Notes under the pieces: model-generated
The model's input: only the letters and a program-made list of their open reading frames with translations
Told to the model about the DNA's origin: nothing
The model's database searches: none
Shown here: piece by piece, positions 1 to 6,947 of the stretch
How positions within the stretch are numbered: the stretch's first letter is position 1
How the letters are laid out: every line of letters begins with the position of its first letter
Source: Arenicellales bacterium
Lineage (GTDB): Bacteria > Pseudomonadota > Gammaproteobacteria > Arenicellales > JAANXG01
Length of the DNA stretch: 39,994 nucleotides
Assembly (NCBI GenBank): GCA_030066885.1
Contig: JASJAT010000001.1
Location: forward strand, 1-39,994
Direction: 5' to 3'
Translations under genes and position numbers: made by a program

Positions 1-377
1 TTCCATACATTGGCGCTGTTTTCAAATCCTTCCCTTACGGGATCGATAACGCAAAATCGATGTCCACTTGGTGCCTCCATAACCACCCATTTTTCAAGTG
101 CGTCGACTACGACTGCACCCAGATTTTGCAATCGGCTCACTTCAGCTCCAATGTTATCGGTCTCGATATCGATATGTACTCGACTTGGGTGGTCGACCCG
201 CTGCAATAGGATTTGTATCTCACCCGGTCGGCTCTCGATCCTGACATATCTGTCGTTGACCTGATCGCCTGGCTGTTCGGCTTTGGCGCCGAGCGCGGCG
301 CTCCAGAACTCCGCGTGTTCAAACAGATCATCGGTCTGGCAATCGATAATCAACGCGCCTAACCGGCTCTTGTGCAT
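1..377 (-). CDS. VOC-family (glyoxalase-like) protein, 3' end cut by window edge
   Basis: The minus-strand reading frame starts with ATG at 377 and stays open to the edge of the window, so about 125 residues are visible and the C-terminus is missing. A good Shine-Dalgarno (GAGGAG, 7 nt before ATG) fixes the start. The protein begins MHKSRLGALIIDCQTDDL. It shows the usual VOC layout: 'FWSAALGAK' in the first helix, then 'RYVRIES' and 'IQILLQRVDHPSRVHIDIE', then 'EVSRLQNLGA' and 'MEAPSGHRFCVIDP'. This resembles small glyoxalase/bleomycin-resistance/dioxygenase-fold proteins of the PhnB or lyase-like type. The substrate cannot be told. The family assignment is from fold motifs; the function is unknown. 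Confidence 0.82.
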   Translation of the reverse strand, partial: MHKSRLGALIIDCQTDDLFEHAEFWSAALGAKAEQPGDQVNDRYVRIESRPGEIQILLQRVDHPSRVHIDIETDNIGAEVSRLQNLGAVVVDALEKWVVMEAPSGHRFCVIDPVREGFENSANVW

Positions 378-571
378 GAAATAACTCCTCAAACCAGATA
401 TCAACCAGGGAAACAAGTCCTACAGAGTTTGCCAGACTCCTGCTCAGATTTGTACTTATGGCCTATTTGATGAAGGACCTGGCTGTCAAAGGTCAATTTC
501 ATTCAGATGGGCTGGCGCCGAAGTGATGTCTGAGCGACTGAGTGTAAAGGACTAACTAACTTGCTATACCT

Positions 572-596
572 GGGGACAGATATATCGATCTGCCCC
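572..596. repeat. Short inverted repeat downstream of the DUF1127 gene
   Basis: GGGGACAGAT and ATCTGCCCC face each other across a 6-nt loop, with one bulged A. The hairpin lies about 10 nt beyond the DUF1127 stop codon. No U-tract follows on either strand, so it is not a classical terminator, although it could protect the 3' end of the transcript. Its GGGGACAG edge resembles the ends of the inverted-repeat element at 27526-27631. Confidence 0.4.
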
Positions 597-606
597 CATG
601 GCAGAT

Positions 607-1023
607 CTAAGCAGCTCGCGGCAACTTACGCTCTACAGAGGCTTTGTCGTCCGGTCCATCTATGGATGTTTTCGCACCGGTTCCACCATGATCTACAAAT
701 TCATTGCGATACTCGCGCACTGTCACGTCGTTATCGCGTGTGGCAATCACCGATGCAATCCCCTGGATATCACCCCGGGTTAAACCGATATCCTTTAAAG
801 TATGGTTACTCAGTCCACGTAAAGTGTCTATTGTGGCCCGCCGCCTACGCCACTGACGAAAGTGGACAAAGGACAATTTAATTGCACGCGGGGCAGCGAG
901 GATACCCCGAAAAACTGCTTCAACAATCTTATGAAAAGCTTTGGACCTTTCTACATGGGCACGTTCAACAAAAGGTCGATAATCGACTCGAGATCCAACC
1001 AGTATGTCTGCTAACCAATACAT
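607..1023 (-). CDS. DUF1127 domain protein
   Basis: This is a 138-residue protein if it starts at the ATG at 1023. That start is preferred over the upstream one at 1053 because a near-perfect Shine-Dalgarno (AAGGAGG) lies 6-7 nt before it. Roughly the middle-to-late part holds a DUF1127 (YjiS-like) motif: an Arg-rich stretch, then 'TIDTLRGLSNHTLKDIGLTR' followed by a GDI turn. DUF1127 proteins are small, often 50-80 residues, and Arg-rich; some are implicated in RNA binding and in phosphate or carbon metabolism. This one is longer because of about 60 extra N-terminal and 30 extra C-terminal residues. It is transcribed divergently from a GcvA-like LysR regulator, and I infer that the regulator may control it. 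Confidence 0.75.
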   Translation of the reverse strand: MYWLADILVGSRVDYRPFVERAHVERSKAFHKIVEAVFRGILAAPRAIKLSFVHFRQWRRRRATIDTLRGLSNHTLKDIGLTRGDIQGIASVIATRDNDVTVREYRNEFVDHGGTGAKTSIDGPDDKASVERKLPRAA

Positions 1024-1180
1024 TAAGTACCTCCTTACATATTCGAGACACATATGTTTAAATACATTAGATTGATTTAATCATATATGAGTTAAAATAA
1101 ACCATTAATGTTATTTTTATGCTATTTATAAGGAAATACAAACGAGAATATGTTCAGTTACACTAAATATTTTCTAATGT

Positions 1181-2089
1181 ATGAGTAGGCGATTACCACC
1201 ACTTAACAGTCTCCGGGCATTTGAAGCCGCTGCCCGTTATTTAAGTTTCACCAAAGCGGCGGAAGAATTGCACGTCACCGCTGCAGCGGTTAGCCAACAA
1301 GTGAAGGCGCTGGAGGAGTATTTCGAGGTCCAGCTATTTCGGCGTTTAACACGCGCTCTGATGCTCACCGATGCAGGGCAGTCGGTGTTACCGTTGCTGC
1401 AAGAAGGTTTCGACAAACTAGCAGAAGCCGATCAGTTACTACGCAATCGCCAGGACGAGCGTGTACTCACCGTCAGTGTTCCACCCTCGTTTGGCGCCAA
1501 ATGGCTCGTACCTCGCTTGGATCGGTTTCGCCAAACCCACCCCGAATTTGATGTCCGCATAGATGCGACCGACGTAAAAGTGGATTTCAAGCGAGACGAC
1601 ACAGATATCGCTTTGCGGTACGGCCGGGGCAACTACAAAGGCCTGGTCACAGAGAGTTTACTGTCTGAGTTTGTCATTCCAGTTTGTAGTCCTGCCCTAC
1701 TGCACGGTAAACACCCACTAAAGACACCACGCGATCTACGCCATCACATACTATTGCATGTCGAATGGAAGATGGAAAATGAAGCTGCACCGAATTGGCG
1801 CATGTGGTTACGTGCCGCTGGGGTTGAAGACATCGATTCTGACCGAGGTCCTCGTTTTAGTCTGGAAACTATGGCAGTGCAGGCAGCCGGCGAGGGTCAA
1901 GGTGTTGCCCTGGCATCGAGCGCCCTGGTTGAGGACGATATCGCCTCAGGCAGGCTGGTGAGGCCTTTCCCTGATACAAAAAAACACGAAACAGAGTTCT
2001 GTTACTACGTCGTGTATCCAAAAATTCACTTAGAGCGTTCCAAAGTAAAAGCTTTTCGGGATTGGGTGATAAGTGAGGTAAAGTCTTAA
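1181..2089 (+). CDS. LysR-family transcriptional regulator, GcvA-like
   Basis: This 302-residue regulator has an N-terminal winged helix-turn-helix (residues about 8-65; 'FTKAAEELHVTAAAVSQQVK' is the recognition region) and a C-terminal LysR substrate-binding domain (about 93-298). The opening 'RRLPPLNSLRAFEAAARYLSF' is typical of the GcvA subgroup, which senses small metabolites and often regulates a divergent neighbour. Here the neighbour is the DUF1127 gene, across 157 bp of AT-rich DNA. No Shine-Dalgarno is visible before the ATG. The last codons (AAG TCT TAA) form part of a 7-bp-period repeat that continues downstream, so the stop codon appears to be supplied by the repeat. The ligand is unknown. 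Confidence 0.9.
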   Translation: MSRRLPPLNSLRAFEAAARYLSFTKAAEELHVTAAAVSQQVKALEEYFEVQLFRRLTRALMLTDAGQSVLPLLQEGFDKLAEADQLLRNRQDERVLTVSVPPSFGAKWLVPRLDRFRQTHPEFDVRIDATDVKVDFKRDDTDIALRYGRGNYKGLVTESLLSEFVIPVCSPALLHGKHPLKTPRDLRHHILLHVEWKMENEAAPNWRMWLRAAGVEDIDSDRGPRFSLETMAVQAAGEGQGVALASSALVEDDIASGRLVRPFPDTKKHETEFCYYVVYPKIHLERSKVKAFRDWVISEVKS

Positions 2090-2285
2090 GTTTAAAGTAC
2101 AAAGTTTAAAGAAACGGATTCGGTTCCCTAAGACTTTGAAGATCTGTGGGATTGATTCATGAGCGGTTAAGACTAAACTCCTGCGATCAATCGGCTCCCA
2201 GTTAGGGCATTTATTGCAAGTTTGAACAAAACTATACAGCTCGAGTAAAACTCCTTTCTTATCTTTAAACTTTGTACTTTAATCT
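2083..2285. repeat. Family (b) 7-bp-period repeat, inverted pair
   Basis: The left arm reads as AAG-phased heptamers (AAGTCTT, AAGTTTA, AAGTACA, AAGTTTA) starting in the last codons of the LysR gene. The right arm is its inverted copy. Positions 2092-2112 and 2262-2282 are a perfect 21-bp inverted repeat enclosing 149 nt. The enclosed segment has a second, weaker pairing (GGGATTGAT near 2149 against ATCAAT...CCC near 2187). No protein-coding frame was recognised inside. Confidence 0.75.
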
Positions 2286-2318
2286 CTTTTTCATTCTGCA
2301 CTAGTTGAGGTTTAGCCT

Positions 2319-3377
2319 ATGCCCAAAAGGGACATTAAAGTTGGCGTTATTGGTGCCGGCACGAACACCAAGAAAATGCACATTCCAAATCTCCAAGCCA
2401 TCAAAGGTGTACAGGTTGTATCTGTAGCAAATCGAAGCCGAGCATCGGGAGAAAAAGTGGCGAAGGCTTTCTCTATCCCTAATGTGGCGGATTCTTGGGA
2501 AGACATCATCTACGAGGACGATGTGGACGCGATTTGCATCGGGACATGGCCTAATATGCATGCTCCCTTGACTATTGCCGCTCTGGAATCCGGCAAGCAT
2601 GTTTTGTGCGAAGCGAGAATGGCAATGAACTCACTTGAGGCGCAGGCAATGTTCGAGGCATCGCGCACGCATCCGAATCTGGTCGCCCAGGTCGTTCCAG
2701 CACCGCTTACTCTAGAATATGATCAGACCATTAGCGGGCTCATTGCTGACGGCTACATTGGCGAACTGATTACAGTCGATGCAAGGATAGCCGGCAGCCA
2801 CTTTCCAGATTGGGATTCCACCCTGAGTTGGCGCCAAGACCGTGACCTGTCCGGTAACAACATCATGTTCATGGGTATCTGGTATGAGTGCATGATGCGA
2901 TGGGTAGGGACTGCTAAAACAGTCCAAGCGATCGGTCAAAACGTGGTACGACACAGGCTACGAGAGGATGGTAGACGCGTCGCCATGACTATCCCAGACC
3001 ATATAGACGTGCTATGCACAATGGAACAAGGTGGCCAAATGCGGCTGACCGTGTCAGCTGTGGTGGGGCATTTGCCGGGAGTGGATATATATATCTGTGG
3101 TACCGAAGGTACAATCCGTTTACACGACACCAACGGCGTATTGAGTCTGCAAGCGGGGCAACGACGACACAAGAAGCTATCGACTGTCAAAATCCCTAAA
3201 AGCAAACGCGGGAAGTGGCGTGTGGAAGAGGAATTCATCAACGCTATCAACGGCCGCGAGCACATTACCCACACGGATTTCGCTACCGGTGTGAAGTACA
3301 TGGAATGGACCGACGCAGTCACCAAGGCAATGAGGACTGGTAAGACAGTACATTTACCACTGGAAATAGACTACTAA
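2319..3377 (+). CDS. Gfo/Idh/MocA-family oxidoreductase with altered catalytic motif
   Basis: This is a 352-residue protein. The N-terminal Rossmann fold (residues 7-125) has the dinucleotide loop 'VGVIGAGTNT' and the family's first-half helices ('HIPNLQAIKGVQVVSVANRS', 'DSWEDIIYEDDVDAICIGTW'). The C-terminal alpha/beta domain (about 130-350) forms the sugar-like substrate pocket. The family usually carries E-K-P at the end of the Rossmann domain, with the Lys acting in catalysis. Here the site reads E98-A99-R100, so the Lys is missing, and either Arg100 substitutes or the protein has another role. A GAGG ribosome site lies 8 nt before ATG. The gene stands alone between repeat elements, so context gives no substrate. 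Confidence 0.88.
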   Translation: MPKRDIKVGVIGAGTNTKKMHIPNLQAIKGVQVVSVANRSRASGEKVAKAFSIPNVADSWEDIIYEDDVDAICIGTWPNMHAPLTIAALESGKHVLCEARMAMNSLEAQAMFEASRTHPNLVAQVVPAPLTLEYDQTISGLIADGYIGELITVDARIAGSHFPDWDSTLSWRQDRDLSGNNIMFMGIWYECMMRWVGTAKTVQAIGQNVVRHRLREDGRRVAMTIPDHIDVLCTMEQGGQMRLTVSAVVGHLPGVDIYICGTEGTIRLHDTNGVLSLQAGQRRHKKLSTVKIPKSKRGKWRVEEEFINAINGREHITHTDFATGVKYMEWTDAVTKAMRTGKTVHLPLEIDY

Positions 3378-3385
3378 TAAAAAGA

Positions 3386-3480
3386 ACACTCTCGCAAAGA
3401 CGCAAAGCACGCCAAGAAAAGAAATAAAAGAATAGTATCGGTTGATATCTTTGCGAGCTTGACGGCTTGGCGAGAGAGTA
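3386..3480. repeat. Family (a) 7-bp-period element, copy 1 (inverted relative to copies 2 and 3)
   Basis: The left end (3386-3416) carries CTCGCAAAGACGCAAAG followed by a CACGCCAAG block. The right end (3448-3480) carries TTTGCGAGCTTGACGGC then TTGGCGAGAGAG. Read on the minus strand, its two ends match the ends of the element at 13117-13232, so this copy lies in the opposite orientation. The interior is about 30 nt with no gene. Confidence 0.7.
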
Positions 3481-3536
3481 TTTGGGTATATAGATGGGCA
3501 AAGCACATGCTATTTACCCACACACGGGTCAATTAA

Positions 3537-3565
3537 GCTAGTCACTAGGTATAGTCACCTAGCGA
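3537..3565. repeat. Family (c) CTAG heptamer repeat at the 3' end of the AddA-like gene
   Basis: CTAGTCACTAGGTATAGTC followed by ACCTAGCGAC. CTAGGT (3545-3550) and ACCTAG (3557-3562) form a small palindrome. The TAG stop codon of the AddA-like gene (3559-3561 on the minus strand) lies inside it. Confidence 0.55.
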
Positions 3566-6500
3566 CTTTCTTTATTGACATATGCCCATTCTCGCCAGCC
3601 CATTAGCAAGGGAAAATATAGACCCAGTTTGATGGGCTTCTGTTCCAGGGCCCAGAGTGCCTCGGCATAGCCCTCGAGCTGTCCCCGATAGCGTTGCTGT
3701 TCACGGTCCAAAAATTCATCCAGTTGACCACCTCGATGATCGCTGCTTTTAAAATCGATGATCCATCGTGTGTCGTCCCAATCGATAAAAGTCCGGTCTA
3801 TTCGAAAATTCTTAACAACACCCGACTGCATAAAGCTCACGGCATACTCATTCTTTGCGTCGCGGTGACCGTCAGCCAGGATCCAGCGTGCGCGCTCGTC
3901 TTGAAACACGTTGCACAGTGCTTCATATATGCGCGATGAGGCATCACTTGCCTGCTCATCTGCCACACCAAGTCGACCAAGCTCTAGCTGCCAAATGGGG
4001 CGCAGTGACGCGAGCCGTTGCTCATCCCAACTGCCCATTCCGTCCTGGGCTACACGCTCGAGCATGTCGTGAACGATAACGCCAATGTGACGGGCAGTTT
4101 CTCCCGCCCATGAAAACTCTATTTCTTCCTGTAGCGACTCAAGTTCTGTTGCACTGTCTAGCCGGGGCACAGAATCCGGATAGTTAGGTGGTCGCCATGC
4201 AGCAGGTAATCGCCTCAGAGGCAGAACAAGATCCTTCGTGTATCCAGATTTAAACAGTTCGAGTTGACCAACACGTGCCCCTTGAAATTCTTCGCCAAGC
4301 TGTGTCCACAGTTTGGCAAGAAAACTGTGGCTACGAGGTCTGGCGAGTTCACCATTGCTTGTCGTACTCAAGCTTCCGATCAGATGTAAAGCACGTCGGG
4401 CACGAGTACAGCCGACGTATAGCAGCCTTAGTGTCTCAAAGTGGTCTTTCTCGGCATGGATGGTGCGCAGGTAGTCGTAGTGATAATCGTGATTTGGACC
4501 GACCTCGGCCAGCGGTGCCAATAGCAGGGATGCATCATCCCTGTCCATTTGCTCTTCCCACAATAACAATCGAGGATCGTCAGTCCGTAACTGTCGATGT
4601 ATACCGGGAATAATGACCGTATCGAACTCCAACCCTTTTGCCTTGTGCAGGGTCATTACCTGTAACCGCTGCTCCTGTCCCGATTCAGCCCGGGCCCAGC
4701 ACTCACCGACGGCCTTTGCAAAGCCCACCCGGTCTTCCACCCCAACACGGCGGTGGTAGTCGCGCAGAAGGTCTAAGTAGATTTGCACGTCATCGAATTC
4801 ATGGTCATCGATGCAAGCGGGTCCACCTAACTCTATCCATACGTTCTCAATCCATCTGTGCAAAGGCAACCGCCCCCGTTCCGACAACGCCCTACTGATT
4901 GTGCCTACAAATGGTTTTAACCGTTGCTGTCCGTCCTCTGACAATTGAGCAATGTTGGCTCCATCCTGCACTCGCTCCCAGATACAAACCGAACCTGGAC
5001 CATTGGCCAACAAATGCAGATCACTCAGCGTCAACCCACACCAAGGTGCACGCAATATGCTTAGCCATGCAACACGATCCGCGGGAAACAAGAGAGCACA
5101 GGTCAGTGAAAGCAAGTCCCGCACTCCGGGCTGCCAGTCGAGTGCCTTTATATCTACTCCGGAGTACGCTATGCCCGCGTCGTCCAGGGCCGGCAAAATC
5201 TCCCGTAAAGTGGAGCGGGCCCTGACCAAGATAGCGATGTTGTCAGTGGGATTGTGCTTCCAGGTTTGTTGAATGAGCTCGACCACATGTTGTGCTTCGA
5301 CGTTCTCATCTACATCACAGAACGGATGGAACTTCACCCCAGCGTATTGCAGCGAGGTTGCGAATGCATGCGATGTCGTGAATCCCACCGCACCGCGAGC
5401 AAGATCAGGAAGAGGTGGAAAGCAGCTGGAAAAGGTAGCGTTGACCCAATCTACCACTTTTGAATCCGATCTAAAGTTCGCCGACAACAACAAGGGTATG
5501 GGCTTAAGACTACCAATGCCGTGTGTTTGAACCCGCAAAAACAATCCGACCTCTGCTTCACGAAATCGATATATCGATTGCATTGGGTCACCCACTAAAA
5601 AAAGTGTTCTTCCGTCTCCTGCCACCCAACCTGCAGTTAAATGTTGTATGAGTTCGTACTGGGTAAGTGAGGTATCCTGAAATTCATCCACCAACAAATG
5701 GTTGATCTGGCAATCCAAACGCAGAGCCAGATCACTGGGCGAATCCAGGGATCCCAATGCCTGATTGGCCCGCATATTGATCTCAGTAAAATCTACCTGC
5801 CCTCTTTCGCCAAACAATAGATTGAGTCGAGCTGCCGCCAGCGGTAACAGACAGGTCAATGCGGACAACACCTCCCATTGCCGATCATCAAAGCTCGCAT
5901 TAGGTATACGGCCGACTCGATTCAATGCCTCTTTAAAGCCATCGTCCCCCACCAGCTGCGCAAGCAACTCGTTCATCACCCGCTTCATCGTTACAGCGGA
6001 TCGTAAGCCACTCGCTGGAAAACCATTTTTTACGTTGACCTGCCTGCGCCAATCTCCCTTGACTGTAAGCAGTAGTTCACGCAAGCCTCGCCACCGAGGT
6101 AGGTCATCCGGACTGGTTTCAACAAAAGACTGCGCCTGATCCCAAGCCGTGACGGTACTATTTGAGTTTGTCTTTTTTAGTTGCGCCGCAGCGTACACGG
6201 CGCACTCGACGATTTTGTCCTTGAGCTGTACTGGGACATAGTGCAATGCGGAATCCAGCTCTTGTCTAATGGTTTGCGACCACGCCTTCTCTAACACCGC
6301 ACGCTTTTGCTGTTCGTCCTTCGCCATGTGTCGGCCTAAATGTCTTAACCACTGATCGCGATATCTCAACATCTCGGTTAAGAGTTCCACCGCTCTGTCC
6401 ACCTGATTGTCCAGGTGCACAAGCAGCACCGCTACGGCATCACGCCAATCTTTTTGGCCAGCCACTAACAGTTGTAACGTTTCCAAAGCAGCCGTTCGAT

Positions 6501-6945
6501 ATAGCTCGCTGGCGTCTTCAACCACCTGTAGCGAGGCACCGAATCCAGACAACCAAGGCATTTGTCGTGTCAACGCTGCGCTCAACGCGTCGATTGTTTG
6601 GATGCGCAAGCGGGATGGGTAACGTTCGAGTTGCCAATTGTGCTTCCGATTGTTGGCCCATGCTTCGCGTGCAATCGACCACAAGGCCTGGTCATATTGT
6701 GCGGCCAGCTTGGGTTCTTGCGCATCGGTCATCGCTCGAATAACACGCTCGCGCATCTCCGCTGCTGCTTTCTTGGTAAAGGTGATGGCAACTACTTCCT
6801 CGGGCTCGCCGACTACACCGAGTAAGGTAAGAAACCTTCGTATCAGTAATTCTGTCTTACCCGAACCGGCCGGCGCCTGCACAATGAAAGACCGGCTTAG
6901 GTCCAACGCCCGTTCTCTGGTTGATTGGTCTACCGGTCTACTCAT
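3559..6945 (-). CDS. AddA-like UvrD-family helicase-nuclease
   Basis: This 1128-residue protein is a superfamily 1A helicase fused to a RecB-type nuclease. The helicase motifs are in order: Walker A 'APAGSGKT' (24-31), Ia 'ITFTKKAAAEM' (54-64), II 'VDEFQD' (419-424), III 'VGDPMQSIYRFREA' (451-464), V 'TLHKAKGLEFD' (765-775) and VI 'LLYVGCTRAR' (841-850). The C-terminal PD-(D/E)XK nuclease shows RID (1048-1050), the DFK dyad (D1064, K1066) and 'QQRYRGQLEGYAEAL'. In the AddAB/RecBCD class such proteins unwind and resect double-strand breaks for recombination. It starts 2 nt after the stop of the AddB-like gene, so the pair is very probably translationally coupled. I call it AddA-like rather than RecB because of the partner. 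No Chi-site prediction is possible. Confidence 0.93.
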   Translation of the reverse strand: MSRPVDQSTRERALDLSRSFIVQAPAGSGKTELLIRRFLTLLGVVGEPEEVVAITFTKKAAAEMRERVIRAMTDAQEPKLAAQYDQALWSIAREAWANNRKHNWQLERYPSRLRIQTIDALSAALTRQMPWLSGFGASLQVVEDASELYRTAALETLQLLVAGQKDWRDAVAVLLVHLDNQVDRAVELLTEMLRYRDQWLRHLGRHMAKDEQQKRAVLEKAWSQTIRQELDSALHYVPVQLKDKIVECAVYAAAQLKKTNSNSTVTAWDQAQSFVETSPDDLPRWRGLRELLLTVKGDWRRQVNVKNGFPASGLRSAVTMKRVMNELLAQLVGDDGFKEALNRVGRIPNASFDDRQWEVLSALTCLLPLAAARLNLLFGERGQVDFTEINMRANQALGSLDSPSDLALRLDCQINHLLVDEFQDTSLTQYELIQHLTAGWVAGDGRTLFLVGDPMQSIYRFREAEVGLFLRVQTHGIGSLKPIPLLLSANFRSDSKVVDWVNATFSSCFPPLPDLARGAVGFTTSHAFATSLQYAGVKFHPFCDVDENVEAQHVVELIQQTWKHNPTDNIAILVRARSTLREILPALDDAGIAYSGVDIKALDWQPGVRDLLSLTCALLFPADRVAWLSILRAPWCGLTLSDLHLLANGPGSVCIWERVQDGANIAQLSEDGQQRLKPFVGTISRALSERGRLPLHRWIENVWIELGGPACIDDHEFDDVQIYLDLLRDYHRRVGVEDRVGFAKAVGECWARAESGQEQRLQVMTLHKAKGLEFDTVIIPGIHRQLRTDDPRLLLWEEQMDRDDASLLLAPLAEVGPNHDYHYDYLRTIHAEKDHFETLRLLYVGCTRARRALHLIGSLSTTSNGELARPRSHSFLAKLWTQLGEEFQGARVGQLELFKSGYTKDLVLPLRRLPAAWRPPNYPDSVPRLDSATELESLQEEIEFSWAGETARHIGVIVHDMLERVAQDGMGSWDEQRLASLRPIWQLELGRLGVADEQASDASSRIYEALCNVFQDERARWILADGHRDAKNEYAVSFMQSGVVKNFRIDRTFIDWDDTRWIIDFKSSDHRGGQLDEFLDREQQRYRGQLEGYAEALWALEQKPIKLGLYFPLLMGWREWAYVNKESR

Positions 6946-6947
6946 GT

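Noticed and set aside
3386..3480. Possible CRISPR array from the short tandem units
   Set aside because: Units are 7 bp, contiguous and inverted; there are no spacers of constant length and no cas genes.
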